Notes: generated by a model from the letters alone, not told the origin. A stretch of 64,000 nt of DNA from an uncultured Eubacteriales bacterium (GCA_905205065.1 CAJLCI010000004.1:35683-99682), one strand, 5' to 3'. Numbered from the stretch's first letter, positions 37,779 through 47,328 are shown. Numbers and translations: made by a program.

Positions 37779-38180
37779 ATGAATATACTTATAATTGACG
37801 CCCAGGGAGGCGGCATCGGAAAGCAGCTTGTTTCTTCAATAAAGGAAAGCTTTCCTAACTTTGAGATAACCGCTGTAGGTACAAACAGCGCAGCGTCTGC
37901 CGCAATGCTGAAAGCAGGCGCAGATCACGTCGCAACCGGAGAAAACGCTGTCGTCGTTGGGTGCAGAAAAGCCGACCTAATAATAGGACCGATTGGAATA
38001 GTTATAACAGATTCTCTGTACGGTGAAATCACCGAAAAAATGGCGGTAGCAATCGGAAAAAGCAGCGCAAAACGTATTTTGATCCCGGTAAATCAATGCG
38101 ATAATATAATTGCCGGAGTACAAAATTCAAATATAAATCATTTAATCAAATGTGTAATTGAAGAAATTATAAATTTTTAA
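37779..38180 (+). CDS. DUF3842 family protein
   Basis: 133 residues, with the family's whole conserved run: IIDAQGGGIGKQL at the start, AVGTNSAASAAMLKAGADHVATGEN, a DLIIGPIGIV stretch and LIPVNQCDNIIAGV. The glycine-rich start resembles a nucleotide-binding loop, but the biochemical function of the family is unknown to me. GGAGG lies ahead of the ATG. Monocistronic with its own promoter. Confidence 0.88.
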   Translation: MNILIIDAQGGGIGKQLVSSIKESFPNFEITAVGTNSAASAAMLKAGADHVATGENAVVVGCRKADLIIGPIGIVITDSLYGEITEKMAVAIGKSSAKRILIPVNQCDNIIAGVQNSNINHLIKCVIEEIINF

Positions 38181-38218
38181 TTATAATTTGATTCTGTTTT
38201 TCGGTATATAATAAAATA

Positions 38219-38258
38219 CTGACAAGCCCGTGCAGCATTAGAAGCACGGGCTTGTCAG
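38219..38258. terminator. Convergent terminator
   Basis: A perfect 15-bp GC-rich stem (38219-38233 with 38244-38258) with a 10-nt loop between converging genes. The T-rich tail is better on the minus strand. Confidence 0.85.
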
Positions 38259-38271
38259 CAATACAGGCTAT

Positions 38272-38466
38272 TTAAGAATCTTTTTCGCGTTTCAATCTCT
38301 TTTTTGCCTCTTCGACACTTTCACCGTCCTTTGTAAGATAACGTGCTACAAAAGCGTCTTCAATCTTTGTATAGCCGTTCACAAAAGTATTTTCGACTTT
38401 GTGATAAGTCCCTGTAACCTTTTCCGCAATTTTTTCGTTTGCTTTTACAAGCTTTGATTTTGCCAT
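38272..38466 (-). CDS. Small highly charged hypothetical protein
   Basis: 64 residues starting MAKSKLVKANEKIAEKVTGT. ATG at 38466 is preferred because AGGGAG lies 6 bases upstream. Amphipathic repeats occur in which K-E-N-F-V-x-G-Y-x-K-I-E-D-x-F-V blocks recur (HKVENTFVNGYTKIEDAFVA). It ends in a very charged EEAKKRLKREKDS. Proteins of this shape are common in Clostridia and unnamed, so I assign no function. Confidence 0.75.
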   Translation of the reverse strand: MAKSKLVKANEKIAEKVTGTYHKVENTFVNGYTKIEDAFVARYLTKDGESVEEAKKRLKREKDS

Positions 38467-38521
38467 AAATATCTCCCTCCCGCTGTGCATACTTAGACTT
38501 AAATCCTTTACTGAACTTATC

Positions 38522-39235
38522 TCATTTGAAATGATATTTTGTCCGAACTTCAGGACACGAAGCTTTACTGCCCTTCTTAATTCCTTTTATTGTTAAAGCA
38601 AATCCAAGTGTAAACACGAAAATCCAGACTGCCGTTCCTGTGAGTATGTTCATTATCAAAATCTCATCTGATTCCATTGAACCAAATGAAACAAGCATCG
38701 AACGTTGCAAAGTTAAAACGGATACAGCTGCTTCCGCCGCGCTGATGCTTCGTATAACCGAAAGCAACGGAGAAGAATTTTTACGTTGTTTAACAGATCT
38801 GATAATCACTCTCGTAATTTTGAAAAAAGTATAAGCGGCTATGGTTATCATAATTATTTCGCCGTGCCTTGCAGCAATATTTTGCGACAAGCTTATGTAT
38901 ATAACAGCGGCAAGGACACAGCTCAGAAGAACAAAAAAAGCGCCTGTTAATTTCATTACAAAATACTCTGTATCTTCAGAAGCTAAGTTATCATTCCTGC
39001 GACCGCACAACACAGCGGAAAAACGCATAGTGGCCAAAATCCAATAAACCGCCCCCATTGCAACAAACCACAAAGACATATTCATTATACCAACCGCAAA
39101 ATGATATAATGCGTACAAAAGATTAAATGCAAAGGAAAAAGCCGCCGACGTAATCATGCTTTTGCGCTGTCCCCGCGAAACATCCTTTTGTGTCTTTTCT
39201 TCGGAAAACAGCACCGCGGCCATCTGTTTTGGCAT
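38522..39235 (-). CDS. Hypothetical six-helix membrane protein
   Basis: About 237 residues. ATG at 39235 overlaps the stop of the preceding gene (TGATG), implying coupling. A charged N-terminus is followed by six hydrophobic segments and a basic C-terminal tail. I recognise no family. With the small membrane protein upstream it forms a two-gene operon divergent from a TetR-type regulator, so it is probably controlled by it. A role in efflux or stress is possible but only inferred from that arrangement. Confidence 0.75.
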   Translation of the reverse strand: MPKQMAAVLFSEEKTQKDVSRGQRKSMITSAAFSFAFNLLYALYHFAVGIMNMSLWFVAMGAVYWILATMRFSAVLCGRRNDNLASEDTEYFVMKLTGAFFVLLSCVLAAVIYISLSQNIAARHGEIIMITIAAYTFFKITRVIIRSVKQRKNSSPLLSVIRSISAAEAAVSVLTLQRSMLVSFGSMESDEILIMNILTGTAVWIFVFTLGFALTIKGIKKGSKASCPEVRTKYHFK

Positions 39236-39606
39236 CACTCTTTAATTCCCCTTATCAGTGGAATTAGACAAAGCAGAATAACAATTCCTATAATCCCAAT
39301 AACAATTCCCGAAATCATTTTTTCCCATACAAGACAAAAACACATTCCCACTCCTAAAGCCAATGCTCCGATAATTCCAACAATGATTGTTAAAATTGCT
39401 TTCCCGGAAACCCGGATAGGCTCTTTATGCTCCATTTTTCTCCACACAAGCAAAGTAATTAAAGCAAGGACAAACCCTACGCAACCAAAAACGATTCCGG
39501 GCTTAAAAGCATTCCATTCCGGAATCAAAGCCATGCACATTCCCAACGCAAACAGCATTCCGCTAACAGTTCCTAACAACATTGTGACAAAACTGCTTTT
39601 TTTCAT
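39235..39606 (-). CDS. Hypothetical four-helix membrane protein
   Basis: About 123 residues starting MKKSSFVTMLLGTVSGMLFA, ATG at 39606 with a G-rich GGGGGTG upstream. Four hydrophobic helices, the third and fourth extremely Ile/Gly-rich (IVGIIGALALGVGM, IVIGIIGIVILLCL). A small membrane protein of unknown function, translationally coupled to the next gene and divergent from the TetR regulator. Confidence 0.75.
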   Translation of the reverse strand: MKKSSFVTMLLGTVSGMLFALGMCMALIPEWNAFKPGIVFGCVGFVLALITLLVWRKMEHKEPIRVSGKAILTIIVGIIGALALGVGMCFCLVWEKMISGIVIGIIGIVILLCLIPLIRGIKE

Positions 39607-39640
39607 ATAACGCACCCCCAAGTATTTTTTAAATCAACTG

Positions 39641-39672
39641 TTGTTGTTTTATTGTGATTATAGTATAATACT
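39641..39672 (+). promoter_or_regulatory. TetR-gene promoter with overlapping palindrome
   Basis: TTGTTG (39641-39646), 17 bases, TATAAT (39664-39669). The perfect palindrome AGTATAATACT (39662-39672) covers the -10 element and lies between the divergent regulator and membrane-protein operon, where an autoregulatory operator would be expected. It is short for a TetR site. Confidence 0.4.
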
Positions 39673-39733
39673 TTTACAGTGAAAAAAACAATCATCAATT
39701 TCGAAAAAAATGTTGGAATAAAGGAATAATTTA

Positions 39734-40252
39734 ATGAATACACCGAACAATAAACGAAAAAGAGAGTCTATTGAGCTCATCGAAAAGACTTTTATCGATT
39801 TAATTCAATTTAAAGAATTAAATCAAATCAGCGTATCCGAAATATGTAAAAAAGCCGGATTGAACCGTACAACCTTTTATGCTAATTACACTGATATCTA
39901 CGCGCTTGCAGACTCTATAAGGGACAAGCTTGAAAACAATCTGTCAGATTTATATGAAGAAGAAATCACACAAAGATTTAACAGTCACGCTTATATAAAG
40001 CTTTTTCGCCATATAAAAGAAAATCAAATATTCTATAAAACCTATTTTAAATTAGGATACGATGATAATTATAAAATTATTTCCTACGATATTGACCTTG
40101 CAAATCAGAGGTTTAAAAATCGCTTCGTAGAATACCACATAGAATTTTTCAAAAGCGGCATTACAAAAATAATTAAACTATGGCTGAAAAACGGCTGCAG
40201 GGAAAGTCCCGAAGATATGGTAGAAATTTTAGAAAGTGAATATCAAAAATAG
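39734..40252 (+). CDS. TetR/AcrR family transcriptional regulator
   Basis: 172 residues. The N-terminal helix-turn-helix (about 12-60) has QISVSEICKKAGLNRTTFYANYTD, an unambiguous TetR DNA-binding signature. The remaining helical part is the ligand/dimer domain of the small TetR_C type. It is divergently transcribed from the two membrane-protein genes at 38522-39606, its likely targets. A clean terminator follows. Confidence 0.9.
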   Translation: MNTPNNKRKRESIELIEKTFIDLIQFKELNQISVSEICKKAGLNRTTFYANYTDIYALADSIRDKLENNLSDLYEEEITQRFNSHAYIKLFRHIKENQIFYKTYFKLGYDDNYKIISYDIDLANQRFKNRFVEYHIEFFKSGITKIIKLWLKNGCRESPEDMVEILESEYQK

Positions 40253-40290
40253 CTGTACTCGTTTTATATAGGAAATAACAAAAAATAAAG

Positions 40291-40322
40291 AAGCGGCATG
40301 ACCGTCAGGCATGCCGCTTTTG
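40291..40322 (+). terminator. Terminator of the TetR-family gene
   Basis: AAGCGGCATG (40291-40300) with CATGCCGCTT (40310-40319), 9-nt loop, short T-run. Confidence 0.85.
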
Positions 40323-40364
40323 CAAACTATTATTTTCTGCCTCCGTATTTAAAATACGAAGTTT

Positions 40365-40559
40365 TTACTCTGTAAACAATAAACATCCCTGAGATTTGAA
40401 TTGCTCAATTTTCTTGTCGATAAATTCGACAGATAGATCAAATCGCTCGGCCAAACAAATTTTACACATAAATTCCGCACTTATACGGCTTACCATTTTT
40501 TTATAAACTGCAATTTCATCATATGTAAGTTCTCTGCCGCATTTTAAGCAATAACTCAT
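40365..40559 (-). CDS. Small zinc-ribbon-like hypothetical protein
   Basis: 64 residues with two CxxC knuckles (YCLKCG at the N-terminus and CKICL in the middle), suggesting one bound zinc. The last part is a helical stretch. Its ATG overlaps the stop of the alpha-galactosidase gene as ATGA, so it is translated by coupling. Short proteins of this kind often follow carbohydrate genes in clostridia, but the role is unknown. Confidence 0.75.
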   Translation of the reverse strand: MSYCLKCGRELTYDEIAVYKKMVSRISAEFMCKICLAERFDLSVEFIDKKIEQFKSQGCLLFTE

Positions 40560-41689
40560 TTGATGTCTACAACCTTAGCGCGGAATAATTCACAGCCGTA
40601 AGGCTCAATTGTACGCCTTACATTAGAATTTTCAACCGTAAACGTGTCTCCTGTCCAAAGCTCATGCATTTCAAGTGTTTTTCCAGTGCTGTGCGAAATA
40701 CCGAGCTCATCTAAATTAAATGTCGGCGAAACCTTTTCATCTCTGAAATTAAATATTCCGACGGCAATATCCCCTCCGGTCAGCTGCTTGCAGTATATAG
40801 GATTGTCATCGTTACCCCATATGCCTTCTATTTTCACGACCTGTCGGCATGCAGGATCCTGATTGATTTTAATTATCTCATCATTGGTCAAAATATTATA
40901 TGCCTCGTCAGTCATATTTCTAACGTCGCATCCAATCATAAGCGGAGATCCAAACAATGCCCAGATTGAAAAGTGTGTTCTGTACTGTATATCACTGCAT
41001 CCGCTCAATCCCACATTACCATTGCCGTACATACCGACAACAAGCATATCCATGTCGTTAAAGCATCCTACTCCACCATATGCAAATTTATTATTTTGCT
41101 GCTTTGTCAAATCTTTAATTGATTCCCAGCTGTCAAAAATATCTCCCGTTGAACGCCACATGGAGGAAGAGGTCTCTTTAATCCATTTGTGAGTCTCATC
41201 AATGCCCCAGCTGCATGCACTGAAAAGTATATCGCGGCCGCAGTTTTCAAGCGCAATCCCCATACGGCGGTACAGATACTTTCCGTGAACTATATTGCTG
41301 TGAAAGCAATAGTCATATTTCAGAAAATCAACACCCCATTCAGCAAATGTCTGAGCGTCAATAAACTCGTGCTCATAGCTTCCTGGATATCCCGCGCATG
41401 TAAGATTTCCGGCACATGAATACATTCCGAATTTAAGTCCTTTTGAATGCACATAATCGGCAACGACTTTCATACCGTGCGGAAATTTTTCGGGATCAGG
41501 TACAAGTCTTCCGTCGGAATCACGCGTTTTAAGAGACCAACAGTCATCAATCACAAGGTACTCATAACCATGCGAAAGAAGTCCGCCGTCTGCCATCCTG
41601 TCCGCCGTCTCAAATATTAGCTTTTCGTTTATATCAGCGCCGAATGTGTTCCATGAATTCCATCCCATTGGTGGTGTTTGCTTAAACAT
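40556..41689 (-). CDS. Alpha-galactosidase, glycoside hydrolase family 27
   Basis: About 377 residues, start ATG 41689 with CGGAGG upstream. No signal peptide, so it acts in the cytoplasm on imported oligosaccharides. GH27 hallmarks: TPPMGWNSWNTFG at the N-terminus, VIDDCW, the nucleophile aspartate in FLKYDYC, the acid/base aspartate in STGDIFDSW, and the C-terminal beta domain (about 290-377). It cleaves terminal alpha-galactosyl residues from galacto-oligosaccharides or galactomannan. No transporter is adjacent. A small zinc-ribbon gene is coupled downstream. Confidence 0.95.
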   Translation of the reverse strand: MFKQTPPMGWNSWNTFGADINEKLIFETADRMADGGLLSHGYEYLVIDDCWSLKTRDSDGRLVPDPEKFPHGMKVVADYVHSKGLKFGMYSCAGNLTCAGYPGSYEHEFIDAQTFAEWGVDFLKYDYCFHSNIVHGKYLYRRMGIALENCGRDILFSACSWGIDETHKWIKETSSSMWRSTGDIFDSWESIKDLTKQQNNKFAYGGVGCFNDMDMLVVGMYGNGNVGLSGCSDIQYRTHFSIWALFGSPLMIGCDVRNMTDEAYNILTNDEIIKINQDPACRQVVKIEGIWGNDDNPIYCKQLTGGDIAVGIFNFRDEKVSPTFNLDELGISHSTGKTLEMHELWTGDTFTVENSNVRRTIEPYGCELFRAKVVDIK

Positions 41690-41902
41690 TATAAATCCTC
41701 CGTTTTCGATACCTCTCCGTTTTCGGATAAAGGCGACTATTATTTTACGGATATTATACATTGGAGACGGATATTTTTCAATATGAAATTAAATTCTATA
41801 TAATTTTTATCAGACAATTTACGCAAAAAAACTGCCGAGCAATTGTCGTTTTACAAAAAATGAGTCCCCGCATATATCAATAATCATATTTCGCAGTAAT
41901 AA

Positions 41903-42540
41903 TCAAGCATTATTTATATATTTTTCTGCCTGCACTTTAAACATCTCCGCATATTTTCCATTCATTTTCATATGCATATCATGACTTCCTTGCTCAATTA
42001 TTCTGCCGTTCTCAAATATATAAATAAGATCGGCATGACGCGTGGTTGACAAACAATGCGATATAAATATAAATGTTTTATCAAAAGCAAATTCAGCAAT
42101 CTGTTTATAAAGCTAATATTCCGCGATAGGATCAAGCGATACAGACGGCTCATCAATATTATAAGATCATAATTTTCGGCAAATACACGCGCTATTGCAA
42201 GCTGCCGAGCCTTCACGCCGGCAAGATTAGTTCCTTTTTCATCAAACCCGCGCGTAAGTACAGTGTCTATACCATTTTCAAGTTCTGAAAGTTTATCATT
42301 AAAGGGGAAGTGCTTAATTTCTTCAATTACACGCCCACGATCATCTTCATTAAATTCATCACACTTAAAAAAGCTCCCGTCGCATACATATCTCTAATAA
42401 TAAAATCGTTATAAAATTCAGTGTCATAATATCTTGAAAATCTGTTGCAAGAACTTTCTTAAACAAATCGGACTGCGCTTTCTGACGAAGTATCCCCTTC
42501 AATGCAGGTACAATAAAGATTTTTAATATATTATCATTAA
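41903..42540 (-). pseudogene. Decayed ABC exporter remnant
   Basis: Reading the minus strand with frame changes recovers two disconnected parts of a permease-ATPase exporter. The 5' fragment (about 42540-42370) reads ALKGILRQKAQSDLFKKVLA then, after a frameshift, YYDTEFYNDFIIRDM from the membrane domain. After an internal deletion the 3' fragment (about 42370-41903) reads NLAGVKARQLAIARVFAENY, a degenerate signature motif. A further frameshift follows in DEPS.SLDPI, an in-frame TAG, then FISHCLSTTRHADLIYIFEN and a normal C-terminus. Walker A is lost. It is clearly dead. The flanking 41690-41902 and 42541-42798 hold nothing else. Confidence 0.85.
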
Positions 42541-42798
42541 GCGATTATAAAGATTTTTATTTTCATATATATAAATACAATTCTCCTAAGCTTATCATTT
42601 CACAATGCTTTGGTAATTCGATTTAATTAGAAACTTTGAAATACACGATTGTTTAAAAGCTGCACAAACGCAAAAGCACAAATCATCTGCAGCAATAAAA
42701 TGAAAGTCGTCTGTTTTTAATAAAAAGAATAAAACATATTTTTTCTGTCCACAATAGCTTCAGAAAAGTAAAATACATAAAAAGGACAGGGTAAAAAT

Positions 42799-43527
42799 AT
42801 GGATTTTAAAAATAAATTAAAACATTTATGCGGAAAAGATGACATACTTTACAAAGAATCAATATTGATACGCGCAACCGCAATATTTTCAGCTTTTGTC
42901 TTAATTGCATCGGTTGTATTCGGACTTTTGCCTACAGACGAAGATTTAGATATCTATGACAAAATACTGCGGCTTCATGTAATTGCCAATTCGGACAGCG
43001 ATACCGATCAGTCGCTTAAGCTCGCCGTCAGAGATACAGTATTAAAGAATCTTGGAGAAAAGCTCGACGGATGCGCAGATAGGTTTGAAGCCGAAACAAT
43101 AGCAGAAAACAAAAAAGAAGAGTTATGTGCCGCCGCTGAAGAAACACTACGTCAAGGAGGCTCCGATGATGATGTGCGAATTGAAATCGGAAAGGAATAC
43201 TATCCGACAAGGATTTACGAGGGAGTCCGTCTTCCTGCCGGAACTTATAATTCTCTTCGCGTGATTATCGGAAACGGAGCCGGACATAACTGGTGGTGTG
43301 TTCTTTTTCCGGTTCTGTGTACAAGTTCGGCATCTGAGCCAAATGAAGAATTTACCGACGCCGGATTTACGCCGGGACAGATAAAGGTGCTGACAGAAAC
43401 AGAAAAGCCAAAATACGTTCTTAAATTTAAAATACTTGAGTTTTTCGGCTCTTTAGGACACAAAAATGAAGAAAGTAAATCAACTGAGCCTGAAGATAAA
43501 GATTCAGGCGTAATAATACAAAAATAA
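42799..43527 (+). CDS. spoIIR: Stage II sporulation protein R
   Basis: 242 residues. One N-terminal membrane segment/signal (about 25-46) is followed by the conserved SpoIIR body: YDKILRLHVIANSDSDTDQSLKLAVRD, EYYPTRIYEGVRLPAGTYNSLRV and GAGHNWWCVLFPVLC. In known systems it is made in the forespore under sigma-F and activates SpoIIGA to process sigma-E in the mother cell. The C-terminal 50 residues are longer and less conserved than usual. AAAGGAC precedes the ATG. Confirms a sporulation-capable genome alongside spo0A. Confidence 0.95.
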   Translation: MDFKNKLKHLCGKDDILYKESILIRATAIFSAFVLIASVVFGLLPTDEDLDIYDKILRLHVIANSDSDTDQSLKLAVRDTVLKNLGEKLDGCADRFEAETIAENKKEELCAAAEETLRQGGSDDDVRIEIGKEYYPTRIYEGVRLPAGTYNSLRVIIGNGAGHNWWCVLFPVLCTSSASEPNEEFTDAGFTPGQIKVLTETEKPKYVLKFKILEFFGSLGHKNEESKSTEPEDKDSGVIIQK

Positions 43528-43530
43528 TAA

Positions 43531-43582
43531 AAAAACGCAGATCGGCATATCTTTCATATATTTCGGAAGATCATGCCGATCT
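43531..43582 (-). terminator. Terminator of the YgiQ-type gene
   Basis: AGATCGGCAT (43539-43548) pairs with ATGCCGATCT (43573-43582). On the minus strand a run of Ts follows. It is shared with the convergent spoIIR end. Confidence 0.75.
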
Positions 43583-43586
43583 GAGA

Positions 43587-45539
43587 CTATTTATGCTTGA
43601 TTTTTTTCTTACCCGCAATTCTGTTTGAAGTTACAGTTTTGTCTGAACACTTCGTTTTATCAGCCCTTTTTCTGGATGATACTGATCTCCTACGTCCTGT
43701 TCCTTCGTGGTTTGTTTCATGATAATTATTCTCCGGAGGAACAAGACAATCCCGTCCGTACCCAATTAAATCATTCCTTCCAATCGACATAAGAGCTTTA
43801 CGTACAATACCGTAATTTTCCTTTCTATTATAATGAAGAAGCGCCCGCTGCATTCTTTTCTCTTCGATTGTATCTGCCGTATATACGCTTTTCCCTGTCA
43901 TGGGATCTATTCCCGTATAATACATAACTGTTGACGCTGTACTGGGAGTAGGATAAAAATCCTGAACCTGATCCGGAGCGCAGCCGTTTTTCTTTAGATA
44001 TACAGCAAGCTCTACAGCGTCCTCAAGCGTACTTCCTGGATGACTCGACATCAGATAAGGTATAAGATATTGTTTCCTTCCGGTTTCAGCACAAATCTTT
44101 TCAAAACGTTTCCGAAATGAGTCGTATACCGAAATCTTAGGCTTTCCCATCAGTGAGAGAACTCTGTCCGAACAATGCTCAGGCGCAACCTTCAGCTGTC
44201 CACTGACATGCTTTTCAACCAGTCTGCGAAAGAAGACGTCGTTTTCTTTATCGGCAAGAAGATAATCAAATCTTATACCGGAGCGAATAAATACGCGTTT
44301 GACTCCGGAAATAGAATTAATTTTTTCAAGAATCTCTGTGTACTCGCTGTGATCCGCTTTAAGATTTTTGCACGGTACGGGCGTCAGACACCGTCGGTTC
44401 GCACACACACCGTCCTTAAGCTGTTTATCGCATGCAGGCCCGCGAAAATTCGCCGTGGGACCTCCCACATCATGAATATATCCCTTAAAGTCCGGCAGCT
44501 TTGTAAGAAGCTCAGCCTCACGAATAATGCTTTCCGCACTCCTCGACCGGACAGCCCGTCCCTGATGAAACGCTATAGCGCAGAATGAACATCCGCCAAA
44601 GCATCCGCGGTTGTGCGTAATTGAAAAACGAACCTCTTTAATTGCCGGAATTCCGCCTTCCTTTTCATATGCAGGATGATATGTTCGCATATACGGAAGT
44701 TCGTATACACGGTCAAGCTCTTCCCTCTCAAGCGGAGGCATCGGCGGATTCTGAACAAGAATTCTGTCTCGGTATTTTTCCACTACAGCATGTCCCCGTA
44801 TACTGTCGTTCTCAGAATACTGAACTGCAAAAGCTTCGGCGTACAGCCTTTTGTCGGAATTCAAAGCGTCAACCGACCACCCGCCAACCGATTCATAATG
44901 AAGCCTATCGCCTGGAGCCGTAAGATATACTGTGCCACGGACATCATGAATCTTTCCAACAGGAATGCCCTTGTCAAGCAGAGACGCAATTCTGATAATA
45001 ATATTTTCTCCCATTCCATATGTAAGCAAATCCGCTCCCGAATCAACAAGAATGCTGTTTCGGACAGCATTGTCCCAATAATCATAATGTGCAAACCGTC
45101 TCAGCGAAGCCTCTAAACCGCCGAGAATTATAGGTACATTTCCATATGCCTCACGGATACGGTTGCAGTAAATGATAACCGCGCGGTCCGGACGAAGCCC
45201 GGGTTTTCCGCCGGGAGAATAATAGTCATATCCCCGCCTTTTCTTTGCAGCTGTATAATTTGCAACCATAGAGTCAAGATTTCCTGCAGATACAAGAAAA
45301 CCGAGTCTGGGACGTCCATACTCCTTAAAAGGCTCGGCACTGTGAAAGTCAGGTTGTGCAAGAATCGCAACAGAATACCCCACGGCAGCAAGAACTCTTG
45401 TAATAATGGCCGTTCCAAAACTTGGGTGATCAACATAAGCGTCACCGGAAACATAAACAAAATCAGGTGTTTCCCATCCGCGCATTTTTGCCTCTTCACG
45501 GCATAATGGCAAAAAGCCCTCGACATTCTTATATTTCAT
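43587..45539 (-). CDS. YgiQ-family radical SAM protein
   Basis: About 650 residues, start ATG 45539 (MKYKNVEGFLPLCREEAKMR); a longer frame upstream has no ribosome site. The family's N-terminal UPF0313 domain contains DFVYVSGDAYVDHPSFG. It is followed by the radical SAM motif CX3CX2C in HNRGCFGGCSFCAIAFHQGR and the conserved VAPEHCSD and LIPYLMSSHPG. The C-terminal basic tail (KKIKHK) is unstructured. YgiQ proteins are widespread but their reaction is not established. Monocistronic. Confidence 0.92.
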   Translation of the reverse strand: MKYKNVEGFLPLCREEAKMRGWETPDFVYVSGDAYVDHPSFGTAIITRVLAAVGYSVAILAQPDFHSAEPFKEYGRPRLGFLVSAGNLDSMVANYTAAKKRRGYDYYSPGGKPGLRPDRAVIIYCNRIREAYGNVPIILGGLEASLRRFAHYDYWDNAVRNSILVDSGADLLTYGMGENIIIRIASLLDKGIPVGKIHDVRGTVYLTAPGDRLHYESVGGWSVDALNSDKRLYAEAFAVQYSENDSIRGHAVVEKYRDRILVQNPPMPPLEREELDRVYELPYMRTYHPAYEKEGGIPAIKEVRFSITHNRGCFGGCSFCAIAFHQGRAVRSRSAESIIREAELLTKLPDFKGYIHDVGGPTANFRGPACDKQLKDGVCANRRCLTPVPCKNLKADHSEYTEILEKINSISGVKRVFIRSGIRFDYLLADKENDVFFRRLVEKHVSGQLKVAPEHCSDRVLSLMGKPKISVYDSFRKRFEKICAETGRKQYLIPYLMSSHPGSTLEDAVELAVYLKKNGCAPDQVQDFYPTPSTASTVMYYTGIDPMTGKSVYTADTIEEKRMQRALLHYNRKENYGIVRKALMSIGRNDLIGYGRDCLVPPENNYHETNHEGTGRRRSVSSRKRADKTKCSDKTVTSNRIAGKKKIKHK

Positions 45540-45834
45540 ATTGTTCTGTATTCCTTTCCGACTTAACTGTATGCCCGAAACACAAATTTTCTGAAAAATT
45601 ACAAATACATCTTTATTGTACCACGTATCATAACTTCTGTCAAAAAATATTGTAATATAAAATACCAATAAATCTCAGTACTTAGTTGTATGCAAAACAA
45701 AAATGCTGTCATATAGGAACTCTATATACAAATAGCATTTCATCTTACGGTATATTTTTTAATATTATTCGCACAATAGACAAAAAAAAATATTTTATAT
45801 CAATATTATAATCTAATATGTCGAGTCAAATCGC
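45540..45834. other. AT-rich divergent intergenic region with a hairpin
   Basis: No gene. An inverted repeat AAATGCT (45701-45707) with AGCATTT (45734-45740) has an inner TATA-rich stem and lacks a T-run. Function unclear. Confidence 0.35.
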
Positions 45835-45863
45835 TTGAAAAAGTATTTTCTTTGTGCTATAAT
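45835..45863 (+). promoter_or_regulatory. Promoter of the antiporter-ATP synthase operon
   Basis: TTGAAA (45835-45840), 17 bases, TATAAT (45858-45863), about 50 bases before the antiporter ATG. No second promoter is visible before the ATP synthase genes. Confidence 0.8.
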
Positions 45864-45913
45864 ATTAATTTGTTAAAGATAATAATTTATTTTATACAAG
45901 GTGATTTTATTTA

Positions 45914-47287
45914 ATGGACTTCGATGTTAGCAACATAATATATTACTGTGCCGTCATTCTGCTTGCAACAAAGCTGCTCGGTATAATGACAAGAAAGCTC
46001 GGCCTTCCTCAAGTTGTAGGAATGATAATTGCCGGCCTTCTCATCGGACCAGCAATCTTTGAAAAGCTGAATTTCGGCAATTTTAACGGAATTATAAATC
46101 CGACAGACATTGAAATGGATGTGCTGAACAGCTTTGCGCAGATAGGAGTCATATTCATTCTTTTTTCCAGCGGACTTGAAACAGATATCAAAGAGCTGAA
46201 AAAAAGCGGCGCAGCGGCAACTGCAATCGCATCACTCGGAGTAATAGTTCCGGTCGCGCTCGGAACAGTTGGAGCTCTTCTGTTCATGGGCTGGCCCGGC
46301 AGGGCTGTAACACATGAAATTATGATGAATGCTCTGTTCGTCGGATGTATTCTTTCCGCTACAAGTGTTGGGATTACCGTAGAGACGCTTCGAGAGCTCG
46401 GAAAGCTGAACACACATGTAGGTACAACCGTACTGAGCGCTGCAATTATTGATGACGTACTCGGAATCATTGCGCTCAGTATAATTACCGGAATCAACGG
46501 CGACGGAAATATCGGCATTACACTTCTCAAGGCAGCCGGATTTTTCATATTTGCCATAGGAATCGGACTTATAATAAGAATTAGCTTCCGCTGGCTTGTA
46601 AACAAATATCCCCATAAGCGAAGAACTGGTATATTTGCATTGGTTATCTGCTTTTTGTACGCTTTCTGCTCCGAAAGGTTCTTCGGAATTGCGTCAATTA
46701 CCGGTGCATACATGGCAGGTCTGATGCTGAGTGGACTTGATGATACGTCATATGTAGACCGAAAAGTCGTAGTAAGCGGTTATATGATTTTCACGCCAAT
46801 ATTTTTTGCATATATCGGTATTTCTGCAGATTTCAGTCATTTTCAGCTCTCCGGACTCGTTTTTGCACTGGTATTCGTTCTGCTCGGAATCATCGGAAAA
46901 ATTGTGGGATGTTCGGGTATAGCAAGAATTTTTAAATACAATAAACGCGAATCTCTAATAATCGGATGCGGAATGATCGCACGAGGTGAAGTCGCTCTTG
47001 CTGTATACTCGGCAGGTCAGAGCCTAATTTATTATGAAAACGGTAGTCTTTCAGGAATTGATCCGCTTGTACCGACAATTCTTTTAATTGTTCTTTCATC
47101 TATACTTTGCCCCATACTCCTAAAACTTACGTTTAAAAATCATACTCATAAACCTTCTGATGGCAGTGCGGACAGAATACCTATCTCATCGGAAGCATTC
47201 GGAAGTGTTCAAAATATTTGTACAGAAAACAGATCTGGCGTCGGCGCCGCCGTAAAATCCATATACGGCAAGCCCGATGTTACGTAA
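45914..47287 (+). CDS. Cation:proton antiporter (CPA2 family)
   Basis: 457 residues with 12-13 membrane helices. Typical KefB/NapA-type motifs: LGLPQVVGMIIAGLLIGPAI, FSSGLETDIKELK, SATSVGITVETLRELGKL, the ion-site pair in AAIIDDVLGIIAL, and IARGEVALAVYSAGQ. No C-terminal TrkA-N domain; the last 50 residues are soluble and unconserved. AAGGTGAT precedes the ATG. It lies only 41 bases ahead of atpB with no terminator, so it is probably cotranscribed with the ATP synthase. Na+/H+ or K+/H+ specificity cannot be decided. Confidence 0.92.
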   Translation: MDFDVSNIIYYCAVILLATKLLGIMTRKLGLPQVVGMIIAGLLIGPAIFEKLNFGNFNGIINPTDIEMDVLNSFAQIGVIFILFSSGLETDIKELKKSGAAATAIASLGVIVPVALGTVGALLFMGWPGRAVTHEIMMNALFVGCILSATSVGITVETLRELGKLNTHVGTTVLSAAIIDDVLGIIALSIITGINGDGNIGITLLKAAGFFIFAIGIGLIIRISFRWLVNKYPHKRRTGIFALVICFLYAFCSERFFGIASITGAYMAGLMLSGLDDTSYVDRKVVVSGYMIFTPIFFAYIGISADFSHFQLSGLVFALVFVLLGIIGKIVGCSGIARIFKYNKRESLIIGCGMIARGEVALAVYSAGQSLIYYENGSLSGIDPLVPTILLIVLSSILCPILLKLTFKNHTHKPSDGSADRIPISSEAFGSVQNICTENRSGVGAAVKSIYGKPDVT

Positions 47288-47328
47288 ATATGCATTGATT
47301 ATTTAAACAATAATTCGAGGTATTATAA

